Positions 17,404-26,548 are shown, counted from the stretch's first letter. The stretch is 64,000 nucleotides of DNA from Peptoclostridium acidaminophilum DSM 3953 (GCF_000597865.1 NZ_CP007452.1:565183-629182), one strand, 5' to 3'. Made by a program: numbers and translations. Notes: a model not told the origin generated them from the letters alone.

Positions 17404-18871
17404 GAGTCTGTCAATAATTATGTGTATGATTCCTTAAAAAAGATATATTGTTTTATTGGTTGGTTGCCTGGAAAGCTTTTAAATATGAGCCTTCCAGGCT
17501 TTTTATTACTTAAATTAAATATTTTTCCATTTGGTGAAAATAACTAGAGTGCCAACATTTAATGGTCTTTTTTTTTACAAATACGGGTTAATCCTGTCTT
17601 CAAAATATATGCTTAACTGGGCCAGAATCAGGTGCCAGTCTCGCAGTTTTGTACACCATTTCTGCGTGATATCAGCCGTTGCAAGGTACAGGCTCTTGAA
17701 TAGAGAATCATCGCTTGGGAATATACTCTTGCTTTTGGTCACTTTTCTAAGCTGCCTGTTGTAGCTCTCCATGGAGTTTGTCGTGTAGATTATTTTTCTG
17801 ATTTCATCAGGATACTTGAAATAAGCCGAAAGCTCATCCCAGTTGTTTCTCCATGATTTTAGGCTTATATAGTATTTTTCACCCCATTTTTCTTCGAGCT
17901 TTTCAAGCTCTATTAGGGCTGTTTGCTCGTTTATGGCCGAGTACACTTCCTTGAGCTCTTTTGCGAAGGCTTTTCTGTCCTTGTATGATACATAGCTTAG
18001 CGAGTTTCTTATCTGATGGACTATGCATCTTTGTATGTCCGTGTTTGGAAAAACCGCTCTTATCGCATCAGAGAAGCCGTTTAGCCCATCTATTGATGCT
18101 ATAAGGATGTCTTTTACGCCCCTGTTTTTCAAGTCGTTTAGAACCTGCAGCCAGTACTTGGCTGTCTCGTTTTCCCCTATCCAAAGGCCAAGTACATCCT
18201 TTTTGCCCTCGATGTTGACTCCTATTACTGCGTATGCGGCCTTGCAGATAACCTTGCCATCCTGCCTGACTTTATAGTGTATCGCGTCCATAAATATAAT
18301 CGGATAAATCGGCTCTAGCGGCCGATTTTGCCATTCTTGAGCAAGTGGAAGGATCTTATCTGTTATCTTTGATATTAGTGTGGGAGAAGCATCTATCCCG
18401 TATATCTTTTCTAGCTGAGCTGCTATGTCTCTTGTTGTCATGCCCTTTGCATACATTCCTATTACTTGGTCTTCTATTCCTGATACGCTTCTTTGATGAT
18501 TTTTTACAACCACAGGCTCAAAATCACCGTCCCTATCTCTTGGCACCTCGATTTCAAACTCCCCAAGGTCTGATAGTATCTTCTTGCTTCTTTTGCCGTT
18601 TCGGCTATTAGTCGTTTCCTTGTTTTTATAGTCATATTTTGAATATCCAAGGTGCTCATCAAGTTCAGCCTCAAGCATCTCCTGGATTGTTTCTGAAAAC
18701 ATGTCCTTAAGAGCCTCATGGATGTCCTTTGCATCCTTGATTCCGTAATGCTTTATCATTTGTCTTATTTGATCTTTACTTAAAATCCCCATATAAAAAG
18801 TGCATACCTCCTTGAATGATAGTTTGATTATATCAATTCCAAGGAAGATACACACTTTATTTTACACACTC
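17404..18871 (-). mobile_element. IS256 family element inside the recombinase gene
   Basis: Ends GAGTCTGTCAATAATTATG (left) and the inverted complement of CTTTATTTTACACACTC (right) form imperfect inverted repeats with GAGT(C/G)TGT outermost. The 8-bp duplication CAATAAGG lies at 17396-17403 and 18872-18879. Length 1468 bp. It carries one transposase on the minus strand. Confidence 0.92.
17575..18792 (-). CDS. IS256 family transposase (Mutator type)
   Basis: 405 residues from the ATG at 18792, with AAGGAGG about 14 bases upstream; the upstream frame to 18855 is not needed. It shows the family order: an N-terminal helix region, ELDEHLGYSKYDY, the DDE core with IIFMDAIHYKVRQDGK (first Asp), DILIASIDGLNGFSDAI (second Asp) and QRCIVHQIRNSL (C-H signature). 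A C-terminal TTNSMESYNRQLRK segment carries the expected Glu. It moves the element by cut-and-paste or via circles. It is unlike the GC-rich IS256 transposase at 52744. Confidence 0.95.
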   Translation of the reverse strand: MGILSKDQIRQMIKHYGIKDAKDIHEALKDMFSETIQEMLEAELDEHLGYSKYDYKNKETTNSRNGKRSKKILSDLGEFEIEVPRDRDGDFEPVVVKNHQRSVSGIEDQVIGMYAKGMTTRDIAAQLEKIYGIDASPTLISKITDKILPLAQEWQNRPLEPIYPIIFMDAIHYKVRQDGKVICKAAYAVIGVNIEGKKDVLGLWIGENETAKYWLQVLNDLKNRGVKDILIASIDGLNGFSDAIRAVFPNTDIQRCIVHQIRNSLSYVSYKDRKAFAKELKEVYSAINEQTALIELEKLEEKWGEKYYISLKSWRNNWDELSAYFKYPDEIRKIIYTTNSMESYNRQLRKVTKSKSIFPSDDSLFKSLYLATADITQKWCTKLRDWHLILAQLSIYFEDRINPYL

Positions 18872-18879
18872 CAATAAGG

Positions 18880-19130
18880 GGAAGGATTACGATTTTCTCG
18901 CAGACGAGATAGATAGGCTTCGTGAAAAGCGTCAGAGTCTACTTGTGGAAGATGCATCCTTAAGTGGTGAGAATGAGCGGATTGACGAACTGATAGGATT
19001 TATCCGCAGGAACAAATATCGCACCCTACTGTATGATGACACTTTAGTAAGGAAGCTGATCCAAAACGTCACGGTGTACGAAGAACACTTTGTGATCAGC
19101 TTTAAATCTGGCATTGAGATTGAAGTATGA
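18880..19130 (+). pseudogene. Serine recombinase gene, 3' part after the IS256 insertion
   Basis: Continues the frame of the recombinase gene cut at 17403: a coiled-coil stretch (YDFLADEIDRLREKRQ), then RKLIQNVTVYEEHFVISFKS and a stop at 19130. This C-terminal beta segment is the usual end of large serine recombinases in this group. The first in-frame ATG is at 18945, but expression from it is unlikely to be useful. Confidence 0.9.
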
Positions 19131-19143
19131 AAAACGGATTGAA

Positions 19144-19185
19144 ATAGCCCATGACTCTAGGGTAGAGTTGTGGGTTTTATTTTGG
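19144..19185 (+). terminator. Terminator closing the recombinase cassette
   Basis: CCCATGACTCTA pairs with TAGAGTTGTGGG (one G-T pair) and is followed by TTTTATTTTGG. It lies 15 bp after the recombinase stop and probably marks the end of the prophage-type operon. Confidence 0.8.
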
Positions 19186-19259
19186 TTTATAATTGCGACA
19201 ATATTGACAAAACCATTGTTATTATCAATACGCTTCGCAATCGCTAGATAGAATAATCA

Positions 19260-19290
19260 TTGACAATTCATATTAAAATATTATAATATG
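19260..19290 (+). promoter_or_regulatory. Promoter and overlapping dyad operator of the mer cluster
   Basis: TTGACA (19260-19265) and TATAAT (19282-19287) with a 16-bp spacer form a strong sigma-A promoter. CATATTA (19269-19275) and TAATATG (19284-19290) are perfect inverted repeats overlapping the spacer and the -10 box. ArsR/SmtB repressors bind such AT-rich dyads, so metal-released repression is likely. Confidence 0.75.
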
Positions 19291-19310
19291 TTAATGAAAG
19301 GGGTTTTTTT

Positions 19311-19649
19311 ATGTCTGAGTTATCAAATGAAATAATAGAAGAGTTAAATAGTGAATTAATTTCTAAACTTTTTCACGGACTATCTAATCCAGTACGTTTA
19401 AAAATTGTACTTTCATTACTTGATTCTGAAAAAAATGTTAGCCAATTGGTAGATTTGCTCGGAATGAAACAAGCACAAGTTTCTAACCAACTTGCATGTT
19501 TAAAATGGTGTGGTTATATTACAATGCGTCAGGAGGGAAAATTCATTTATTACCAAATAAGCGATGAACGGATTCGTAAAATTATTGAACTTGCCCGCGA
19601 AGTTGTTTTAGATAACGCAGATCATATCCGTTGCTGTACGAGAATGTAA
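19311..19649 (+). CDS. ArsR/SmtB family metal-responsive repressor
   Basis: 112 residues, ATG after GAAAGGGG. The winged-helix core is visible: LFHGLSNPVRLKIVLSLL (residues about 21-38), a helix-turn-helix with VSQLVDLLGMKQAQVSNQLACLKWCGY (about 44-70), and a wing MRQEGKFIYYQIS. Cysteines occur in the recognition helix region (ACLKWC) and at the C-terminus (HIRCCTRM), suitable for thiophilic metal binding. The cognate operator probably overlaps the promoter at 19260. As the first gene of a merA cluster it likely senses Hg(II), replacing the usual MerR type. The metal is inferred from context. Confidence 0.88.
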   Translation: MSELSNEIIEELNSELISKLFHGLSNPVRLKIVLSLLDSEKNVSQLVDLLGMKQAQVSNQLACLKWCGYITMRQEGKFIYYQISDERIRKIIELAREVVLDNADHIRCCTRM

Positions 19650-19659
19650 GGATGGATGA

Positions 19660-19938
19660 GTCACGATAACATTTATTATTTTAATTGCATTGCTTTCTGG
19701 TACAATCTAAGGGTTTTTAATGTATATAAGTCACTTGTTTCATACACTTTGGAAACTATTTTACAATCAGAGTAAGCAATTGCATCCTAAAGAAAAAAAT
19801 AACAAAAATATTGTTGTTTTACAAAAAGCAAGAAAGGCGAAATAAATGAAAGAAAAATTAACAAGTTTGCTGACTGTATTTTCTTCTTTTATTATGTCCA
19901 GGTGTAAATTAACCGATAAAATCCTAATATATGCATAA
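19660..19938 (+). pseudogene. Remnants of membrane or transport genes in the mer cluster
   Basis: Two broken pieces. In one frame, TFIILIALLSGTI, a stop, then GFLMYISHLFHTLWKLF reads as the last membrane helix of a permease with a nonsense codon; the residual ORF is 19720-19845 (41 codons). Directly after it, 19846-19938 encodes MKEKLTSLLTVFSSFIMS and then an unrelated tail. This looks like the start of a MerT-like mercury transporter cut short. The rest of the 335-bp gap before merA holds no other gene. Identity of the parent genes is a guess from position and hydrophobicity. Confidence 0.5.
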
Positions 19939-19985
19939 ACTATTTTTATTTGGTATAAAAAATGTGAAGTTGAGGAGGTAAGATT

Positions 19986-21626
19986 ATGAAAAAATATAGA
20001 ATAAAGATAAGAGGAATGTCTTGTTCAGCATGTGAAGAACATATAGTCGATGCACTTGAAAAAATAGGAGCAAAGAACATTCAAGCAAGTTTTCGTCAAG
20101 GAGAGGCAGTATTTGAATTACCTGAAGATAAAGTAGTTGATCATGTAAAAATGGCGATTGATGAAGTCAACTATCAGCCTGGAAAAATTGAGGAAGTTTC
20201 ATTACAAAATACCGTAGATATAGATGACGAAGGTGACTTTGATTTACTTATCATTGGCTCCGGGAGTGCGGCTTTTTCAGCAGCAATTAAGGCAACCGAA
20301 TACGGAGCAAAAGTTGGTATGATTGAACGAGGAACAGTTGGTGGTACGTGTGTAAATATCGGTTGTGTACCTTCTAAGACGTTGTTAAGAGCAAGTGAAA
20401 TTAATTATTTAGCAAAAAACAATCCGTTTCATGGATTACATACTTCAGCGAATGAAGTAGATTTAACATCTTTAATTGAACAAAAAGATGAGCTAGTCAG
20501 TGAAATGCGAAGTAAGAAATATGTTGATTTAATAGCTGAATATGGTATTAAATTTATAAAGGGTGATGCATCATTTATTAATGAGAACCAAATTGTTGTT
20601 AATGAAAAGATATATTCTGCTAATCGCTTCTTAATTGCGACAGGAGTATCACCATCGTTACCAGAGATTAAGGGTCTCGCAGATGCAGATTATTTAACTA
20701 GTACTTCATTACTAGACTTAAAAGTGATTCCAAAACGATTGACAGTAATAGGTTCAGGTTATATAGGATTAGAACTTGGTCAACTTTTCCATAATTTAGG
20801 ATCTGAAGTTACACTCATTCAAAGAAGTGAACAATTACTTAAAGAGTATGATCCGGAAATCTCGGATGCCGTAAAGAATGCCTTAATCGAGCAAGGCATT
20901 ACTGTTATTAATGGTGCTCATTATGATCGAGTTGAACAAGTTGGAGAAATAAAAAGTGTTTATATCACTGTAAACTCTGAAGAAATGGTACTAGAAAGCG
21001 AACAACTTTTGGTTGCTACAGGTAGAAAACCTAACACCGAGACATTGAATTTAGACAAAGCGGACGTTAAAGTTGGTTCACATAATGAAATAATAATTAA
21101 TGATTTTGCACAGACAAGTAATGAGAAAATATACGCTGCGGGTGATGTTACTTATGGACCACAATTCGTATATGTTGCGGCACACGAAGGTGGGGTCGTA
21201 GCAGATAATGCGATTGGTGGCTTAAATAGAAAACTTGATTTATCAGTAGTACCTAGCGTCATCTTTACACATCCATCTATTGCTAGCGTAGGTTTAACGG
21301 AGAAGCAGGCAAAAGAAAAAGGCTATGAAGTTAAAACATCGGTTTTACAATTAGATGCTGTGCCTAGAGCAATAGCTAATCACGAAACCAATGGTGTTTT
21401 TAAGTTAATAGCAGATGCGAAGACATCAAGGTTATTAGGAGCTCATATTGTTGCTGAAAATGCAGGTGAGGTTATTTATACAGCAACATTAGCTGTTAAG
21501 TTTGGTTTAACAGTTGAAGATTTGAAAGGAACCATGGCCCCATATTTAACTATGGCTGAAGGTTTAAAATTAGCGGCACTTACATTTGATAAAGATGTTT
21601 CCAAATTATCATGTTGCGCAGGTTAG
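19986..21626 (+). CDS. merA: Mercuric reductase MerA
   Basis: 546 residues, ATG after TGAGGAGG. An N-terminal HMA domain has GMSCSAC (residues 10-16), which takes up Hg(II). The FAD-binding fold starts at [14 protein letters not shown] (about 87-100), and the redox-active pair lies in [13 protein letters not shown] (Cys122 and Cys127). The NAD(P)H fold is at [14 protein letters not shown]. The C-terminal dimer domain ends in LSCCAG, whose vicinal cysteines pass Hg(II) to the active site. It reduces Hg(II) to volatile Hg(0) in the cytoplasm using NADPH. Neighbours are an ArsR-type regulator and a CopZ-like protein; no intact Hg transporter or merB is present. Confidence 0.97.
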   Translation: MKKYRIKIRGMSCSACEEHIVDALEKIGAKNIQASFRQGEAVFELPEDKVVDHVKMAIDEVNYQPGKIEEVSLQNTVDIDDEGDFDLLIIGSGSAAFSAAIKATEYGAKVGMIERGTVGGTCVNIGCVPSKTLLRASEINYLAKNNPFHGLHTSANEVDLTSLIEQKDELVSEMRSKKYVDLIAEYGIKFIKGDASFINENQIVVNEKIYSANRFLIATGVSPSLPEIKGLADADYLTSTSLLDLKVIPKRLTVIGSGYIGLELGQLFHNLGSEVTLIQRSEQLLKEYDPEISDAVKNALIEQGITVINGAHYDRVEQVGEIKSVYITVNSEEMVLESEQLLVATGRKPNTETLNLDKADVKVGSHNEIIINDFAQTSNEKIYAAGDVTYGPQFVYVAAHEGGVVADNAIGGLNRKLDLSVVPSVIFTHPSIASVGLTEKQAKEKGYEVKTSVLQLDAVPRAIANHETNGVFKLIADAKTSRLLGAHIVAENAGEVIYTATLAVKFGLTVEDLKGTMAPYLTMAEGLKLAALTFDKDVSKLSCCAG

Positions 21627-21667
21627 AGATCTTAAATTATATATCGTGTTTACGAGGAGGTTTATAT

Positions 21668-22147
<480 letters not shown>

Positions 22148-22153
22148 TTTGAG

Positions 22154-22255
22154 TTGATATGTTCTCACGAACAGACAAAACCGTTGATTTGTTCCCACAA
22201 ACGAGAGCCAATATCGGATATGTTTCCAACTACGAGTGTGGATATGTTCCCCATA
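22154..22255. repeat. Four iterations of a GATATGTTC-type motif
   Basis: GATATGTTCTC, GATTTGTTCCC, GATATGTTTCC and GATATGTTCCC occur at about 22156, 22185, 22217 and 22241, all in the same orientation and 24-32 bp apart. They sit between the CopZ-like gene and the end of the minus-strand recombinase. They could be protein-binding sites or part of an element end. No hairpin or T-run typical of a terminator is present. Confidence 0.55.
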
Positions 22256-22289
22256 ACCATAGGGGTTGAGAACGCGGTTTTGATAGCTA

Positions 22290-23954
22290 TCAAGGCAACT
22301 CGAAACATGTCGAGACGGTTGTACTTTTATCCCACAAAAAATCACAGGCATCTTCACCGTCTTTATAGACCGGAAAATTAAATAAAATAGACTTTAGGGG
22401 CAGTTCTGCCTCGTCACGTGGAAAAATCTCTATTTCTTTGATTAACGAAGAAATTAGGGATTTTTTCTCGTCATCGGTGATTTTGTCGAATACGATGTCG
22501 AAGTTAGCCAGCAGGGTGTAGATGTTTTCCAAGGTGATTGCATCTTGCTCCACGGCTTTTCGGCGCAGTAGAACATCCTCAATTTTTTCTTCAAGCTCTA
22601 CAATTATGTCATATAGTCCATCAAGTCTGAGGGTCATGTCATGGATTTTGCGTTCCCTGAAACGAGTATCCTCAGGCAAACTGTCGATTTCATTTTCAAG
22701 TCGTGTTTTGTTCAGTTCGATCTCTCTTAGCTTGGATTCGTAATTTTTCAGTTCTCTGTTCAAGGTGGATGTATCGATTTCTTTACCAATCCTTGATTTG
22801 ATTTCTCCTGCAAAATCCTGATTTTGAATTAGTTCACGGATTGCTTCAATGACAAGGGGTTCAATGTCAGTTTTTTTCAGTGTTGCAGTGTAATCACAAG
22901 ATTTCCCCCGTTCAGCACGAGCTTTGCTGCACACGTAATAATAGATTTCTCTATAGGTACCGTCTTTGTTAGTCCATGCGTGCTTGTTGGTATACATTGG
23001 GCCACCGCATTTAGGACATTTCAAAATACCACTTAACAGATGTGCTCTGTCCCGACCTATTTTAGAAGGGGACTTAACGCCTGTCAGTTCTCTTTTCTCG
23101 TGTGCCATATTCCATAACTCTTCGCTAATAATTGCCTCGTGTTGGCCTTCAGCTAAAATGTAATTTTCCTGTGGCGTTTGCTTATATTCGTTCTTTGTAC
23201 CTTTCACCTTTTCGCGGGCACGTCTGCCAAAAGCGATCTTGCCGCAGTAAACCGGGTTATCAATGATCATTCGTACAAAATGTGTACTCCATTGTGTCAG
23301 TGAACCGTTTGCTCGTGAGATTTTCTCAATGCCTTGTAGGTTTAAATATTTTGCGATTTTCGTAAATCCCATATTCGTATTAGCAAATTTATCAAAGATA
23401 ATGCGAACAGCATCAGCCTCATTCTCTTGAATAAAAAGCTGTTTGTCTTTAAGAAAATAGCCGTAAGGAGCAAATCCCCCATTCCAGCCGCCTTGTCGAG
23501 CTTTTTCTTTTCGACCGTTCATTGTCTGCTCAATGATGTTTTCACGCTCTATTTCAGCAACGGCAGATAGAACGGAAATTAAAAGCTTTCCGCTTGTTTG
23601 CGATGAATCAATGCCTTCCTCGATACAAATCAAATTCACACCAAAGGATTGAATGTGTTCCAAGGAGTTCAGAATATCAGCTGCATTTCTGCCAAAGCGA
23701 GATAGCTTGTAAACCAACACGTAGTCAATCTCTAAGCCGTTTTCAATATCAAGCAGCATTTGCTTGAAGGCCGGTCTGCCTTCGATGGATTTACCGGATT
23801 TTCCGGCATCTTCATAGATGTTTACGATTTCCATTTCTTCTCTATCGGCAAAACGCCTTAAGTTGCTTTTCTGCCCATCCAAGCTGAAACCATCTACTTG
23901 CATTTCAGTGCTTACTCGGGGATAAAGCACACACTTTTTTCCACTCCTATTCAT
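22290..23954 (-). CDS. Large serine recombinase (TnpX/TndX-like)
   Basis: 554 residues from the ATG at 23954, seven bases after GGAGGT on the minus strand; the ATG two codons earlier lies too close to that site. The resolvase domain has CVLYPRVSTEMQVDGFSLDGQ with catalytic serine, and KLSRFGRNAADILNSLE. The recombinase domain has FAPYGYFLKDKQLFIQENEADAV, and a zinc ribbon (CPKCGGPMYTNKH...CDYTATLK) and coiled coil follow. It resembles transposon recombinases that cut out and insert circular elements. It may have moved the mer cluster. The last residues (STTVSTCFELP) do not look like the usual family end, so the tail may have been replaced at a junction. Confidence 0.92.
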   Translation of the reverse strand: MNRSGKKCVLYPRVSTEMQVDGFSLDGQKSNLRRFADREEMEIVNIYEDAGKSGKSIEGRPAFKQMLLDIENGLEIDYVLVYKLSRFGRNAADILNSLEHIQSFGVNLICIEEGIDSSQTSGKLLISVLSAVAEIERENIIEQTMNGRKEKARQGGWNGGFAPYGYFLKDKQLFIQENEADAVRIIFDKFANTNMGFTKIAKYLNLQGIEKISRANGSLTQWSTHFVRMIIDNPVYCGKIAFGRRAREKVKGTKNEYKQTPQENYILAEGQHEAIISEELWNMAHEKRELTGVKSPSKIGRDRAHLLSGILKCPKCGGPMYTNKHAWTNKDGTYREIYYYVCSKARAERGKSCDYTATLKKTDIEPLVIEAIRELIQNQDFAGEIKSRIGKEIDTSTLNRELKNYESKLREIELNKTRLENEIDSLPEDTRFRERKIHDMTLRLDGLYDIIVELEEKIEDVLLRRKAVEQDAITLENIYTLLANFDIVFDKITDDEKKSLISSLIKEIEIFPRDEAELPLKSILFNFPVYKDGEDACDFLWDKSTTVSTCFELP

Positions 23955-24006
23955 AGTCATACCTCCAATATAATATTGGAAAATATCGATTTTTCATTAC
24001 AGTCAT

Positions 24007-24174
24007 TTACTCGACACGGTTTATTTCTTCCAGAACATCTGCACCATGTTTTTCTATAATCTGCGAAAGCACCTTTATGAAATCCTGAAATGATTTTGAT
24101 GCCCTCGGCGCATACAGTTCTTTAGGTAGTGTAGCTTCAACCGTGGTTTCGGGTAAGTTTTTGATATTTTCCAT
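24007..24174 (-). CDS. Small acidic protein upstream of the serine recombinase
   Basis: 55 residues, ATG at 24174 after TTGGAGGTGATTGCAA on the minus strand. It reads MENIKNLPETTVEATLPKEL, then a helix with ASKSFQDFIKVLSQIIEKHG and an acidic end. I do not recognise a family. It lies 52 bp upstream of the recombinase ribosome site in the same direction, so the two are probably co-transcribed. Its role could be regulatory or accessory. Gene-likeness rests on the strong ribosome site and spacing. Confidence 0.6.
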   Translation of the reverse strand: MENIKNLPETTVEATLPKELYAPRASKSFQDFIKVLSQIIEKHGADVLEEINRVE

Positions 24175-24584
24175 TTGCAATCACCTCCAAGTGAGTTGCT
24201 TATTTTGATTATAAGCACTAATTATCTTTGTGAGAAGTTTGTCGCAGTATCATATAGAAGCACACCACATATTGCGCTATGCAAAAATGTGGTGTGCCTT
24301 ATGTACTCATGCGCCTTATTTGCCACGCACCCAGGCAAAGGGGGATATCTTGAGTTGTCATTGGCTTGACATCATAGCCCCGCAATACCGATCAGCCTTG
24401 TCCCTTCAAGAGGCCGCAAATATCACAGGAACTCCCCCTCAAGTCTGTGGGAGGTCGTGAGAAAGTATCATTATTCCTGATGTGTGTCATCGCGCAACCA
24501 TGCCAACGGTTGCTTTAATGGCTGCATTTCATCGCTCCGACTGTTCAATCTTGTCATCATGGCGCTGCCCATTAGCTGCTGGAT
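24175..24584. other. Gap with one strong hairpin, no recognised gene
   Basis: GCACACCACAT (24260-24270) pairs with ATGTGGTGTGC (24287-24297) around a 16-base loop; no T-run follows, so it may be an element end or protein site rather than a terminator. The stretch from 24310 to 24580 is less AT-rich and reads partly open (codons for DIIAPQYRSALSLQEAANIT), but with stops and no start. It may be a fragment of a lost gene. Confidence 0.4.
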
Positions 24585-24656
24585 AGGTTACACTAAACTA
24601 GACATAAAACTTAAGGTGCGGTAATCTAAAAATATAAACCAATAGGAGAGATTACT

Positions 24657-24941
24657 ATGCCAAAGAAAGAACGTCGAAAATTCACTGATGATTTCAAGAA
24701 TCAAATGGTACAACTATATTTAAATGGAAAACCCAGGAAAGACATACTGGCTGAGTATGACCTTACTGGATCAACATTTGATTACTGGGTCCACCAAAGT
24801 CAAAATTCTGGTTCTTTCAAAGCAAAGGATAATCGCACTCCTGAAGAAGAAGAACTTATCAAACTACGCAAAGAAAACCAGCAGCTTAAGATGGAGAATG
24901 ATATTTTAAAGCAAGCAGCGCTGATAATGGGACGAAAGTAA
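24657..24941 (+). CDS. IS3 family transposase OrfA
   Basis: 94 residues after AGGAGAG. The N-terminal helix-turn-helix (RRKFTDDFKNQMVQLYLNGK...ILAEYDLTGSTFDYWV) binds the element ends. The C-terminal leucine-zipper helix (EEEELIKLRKENQQLKMEND) mediates dimers. It ends at 24941, while the orfB frame is open from 24902, so a -1 shift in the shared 40 bp could make the OrfAB fusion. GACGAAAG just before the stop is a possible but non-standard slip site. Confidence 0.92.
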   Translation: MPKKERRKFTDDFKNQMVQLYLNGKPRKDILAEYDLTGSTFDYWVHQSQNSGSFKAKDNRTPEEEELIKLRKENQQLKMENDILKQAALIMGRK

Positions 24942-24943
24942 AT

Positions 24944-25768
24944 GTGATCAAACAGAATGCTCACAAATACAGTGTATCAGCAATGTGTAGAGTCCTTCAA
25001 ATACCACGGAGCACCTATTACTATGAATCTACTAAAATACCTGCAGAAGATGAAATAACAGATTCAGTAGTTGAAATTTTCAATGCAAGCCATCAGAATT
25101 ACGGAACACGTAAAATAAAAGTGGAGCTTCAAAAGCTCAATATAACTGCCTCTAGACGAAGGATTGGCAGAATAATGAAAGAAAACGGCCTTGTCAGCAC
25201 ATATACACTAGCTCAATTCAAACCCCATAAAAGCGCTTGTAATGAGTCCGATGTGAACAACGAACTGGATAGAGATTTCGATTCCAAAGCTCCCCTAGCA
25301 GCTGTTGTGAGTGATTTGACATATGTTAGAGTCGGCCAGAAATGGAATTATATTTGTATCCTAATCGATTTATTCAATCGCGAAATCATCGGCTATAGTG
25401 CTGGTGAGAAAAAGGATGCACATCTGGTAAGTCGTGCTTTTGCAAGCTTCAAAGGCAATTTGAGTCATATCGAGCTGTTCCATACAGATCGGGGCAATGA
25501 GTTTAAAAATCAATTGATTGACGATGTCCTTAAAACCTTTAAAATCAAACGATCGTTGAGCATGAAAGGCTGTCCGTATGATAATGCAGTTGCGGAAGCC
25601 ACTTTTAAAATATTCAAAACTGAATTTGTCAGGAAAAAACGATTTCTAAGCTTAGAAGATCTAAATATAGAGCTATCGAAATATGTAAATTGGTTCAATA
25701 ACAAAAGAATTCATGGAACACTTGGATATTTAAGTCCGATTGAATATAAATTACAACACCTTAATTAA
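24944..25768 (+). CDS. IS3 family transposase OrfB (DDE integrase)
   Basis: 274 residues if read from the GTG at 24944. An HTH_21 region (QNYGTRKIKVELQKLNITASRRRIGRIM) is followed by the rve integrase core. AAVVSDLTYVRVGQKWNYICIL has the first Asp, IELFHTDRGNEFKNQ the second, and CPYDNAVAEATFKIFKTE the Glu. The C-terminal YVNWFNNKRIHGTLGYLSPIEY is typical of the family. It catalyses strand transfer, usually as an OrfAB fusion. It lies two bases after the orfA stop in the -1 frame. Confidence 0.93.
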   Translation: MIKQNAHKYSVSAMCRVLQIPRSTYYYESTKIPAEDEITDSVVEIFNASHQNYGTRKIKVELQKLNITASRRRIGRIMKENGLVSTYTLAQFKPHKSACNESDVNNELDRDFDSKAPLAAVVSDLTYVRVGQKWNYICILIDLFNREIIGYSAGEKKDAHLVSRAFASFKGNLSHIELFHTDRGNEFKNQLIDDVLKTFKIKRSLSMKGCPYDNAVAEATFKIFKTEFVRKKRFLSLEDLNIELSKYVNWFNNKRIHGTLGYLSPIEYKLQHLN

Positions 25769-25796
25769 GTTGTCCAATTAAGTGTTGACAATCCAT

Positions 25797-26178
25797 GCTT
25801 TGCTTTTCAGCCACACAGGATTCGTACTCAAAATACCGTCTATTTAGTTTTCAAGGATCAAAATTGCATGACGTTTAGGCCGTCTCACTAATCAGGACAA
25901 ATAATAGGCAAAAGTAAGGGGTGAATTAAAATTTTTTAAAATTCTTGAGTCGATTAAAACTAATAATGTTTTTTTAAAGAGGAAGTTGTTTGAAAAACAA
26001 AATCACCATCTACTCACTTACAATAAAGTGGAATGGTGATTGAAAGATTCATGGAGTGATTTGGTATGCCTATCTTGTCTAAAAAAGTATGTTGTATAAC
26101 TCGGGAGTTCAATTGAGCAGAATTGTAAAATAGCATTATATAGGTTGCAAAAAAACATACCACCTATCTTAAATATGC
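25797..26178. other. Non-coding boundary between IS3 and the defence island
   Basis: AT-rich, no gene seen. An inverted pair AATCACCAT/ATGGTGATT lies at about 26002-26040. On the minus strand the segment near 25840-25865 (TTGATCCTTGAAAACTAA) resembles the box found before 23S rRNA in Firmicute spacers, but no rRNA or tRNA follows. This is probably the left edge of the island. Confidence 0.4.
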
Positions 26179-26228
26179 TTTGCAAATGCAAAACTCAGAT
26201 TGTAGTAATTGTATCGGTATGTTAAAAT
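26179..26228 (+). promoter_or_regulatory. Promoter and palindrome before the BREX operon
   Basis: TTGTAG (26200-26205), a 17-bp spacer and TAAAAT (26223-26228) form a plausible sigma-A promoter. The palindrome TTTGCA-AA-TGCAAA (26179-26192) ends 7 bp upstream of the -35 box and could bind the XRE protein encoded next. Confidence 0.55.
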
Positions 26229-26272
26229 CAAGATAGTGTAATATGGAAAAAATACAGGAGAGGTGTTGCTAT

Positions 26273-26485
26273 ATGGCGATCAGCTATAACAAGTTATGGA
26301 AGCTGCTGATAGATAACCACATGATTAAAAAAGATCTTAAAGAAAAAGCTGAGCTAAGTACAGCAACAATGGCTAAGCTGGGGAAAAATGAATCAGTTTC
26401 ACTTGATGTATTGGTACGGATTTGTAAAGTGCTCAATTGTGAAATTGGTGATGTTGTTGAGATTGTTAAAGATAAAAGAGAATAG
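26273..26485 (+). CDS. XRE-type transcriptional regulator (HTH_26) of the BREX operon
   Basis: 70 residues from the ATG at 26273, after AGGAGAGGTG; an upstream in-frame ATG at 26243 has no ribosome site. It is essentially one Cro/C1 helix-turn-helix: YNKLWKLLIDNHMIKKDLKEKA, STATMAKLGKNESVSLDVLVRIC, then NCEIGDVVEIVKD. Small HTH_26 regulators of this kind often precede brxA in Gram-positive BREX loci. It probably controls the promoter next to the palindrome at 26179. It is related to the regulator at 54600 in the mobilizable element. Confidence 0.85.
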   Translation: MAISYNKLWKLLIDNHMIKKDLKEKAELSTATMAKLGKNESVSLDVLVRICKVLNCEIGDVVEIVKDKRE

Positions 26486-26548
26486 AATTTCAACCGAAAC
26501 AATGAAATTGAATTCTATATTTTTGAATTAGTTTACGGAGGATAGTCG

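Larger units (their letters stand above)
24585..25796 (+). mobile_element. IS3 family element (IS150-like)
   Basis: The left end has TTACACTAAACTAGACA and the right end, read in reverse, has CAACACTTAATTGGACA. Both continue to TTAAGGTG, giving imperfect inverted repeats of about 30 bp. Two overlapping transposase frames lie between. Ends are approximate; I could not fix a target duplication. Confidence 0.8.

Noticed and set aside
22154-22255. CRISPR-like repeat array
   Set aside because: Only four short imperfect units with uneven 24-32 bp spacing and no leader or cas genes.
24230-24460. Open frame of about 76 codons in the gap before IS3
   Set aside because: Starts inside the hairpin region without a ribosome site and matches no family; kept only as a possible gene fragment in the gap entry.
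25835-25870. Minus-strand TTGATCCTTGAAAACTAA resembling the 16S-23S spacer box of Firmicutes
   Set aside because: No 16S, 23S or tRNA sequence lies on either side; the match is short and may be chance or a very small fragment.
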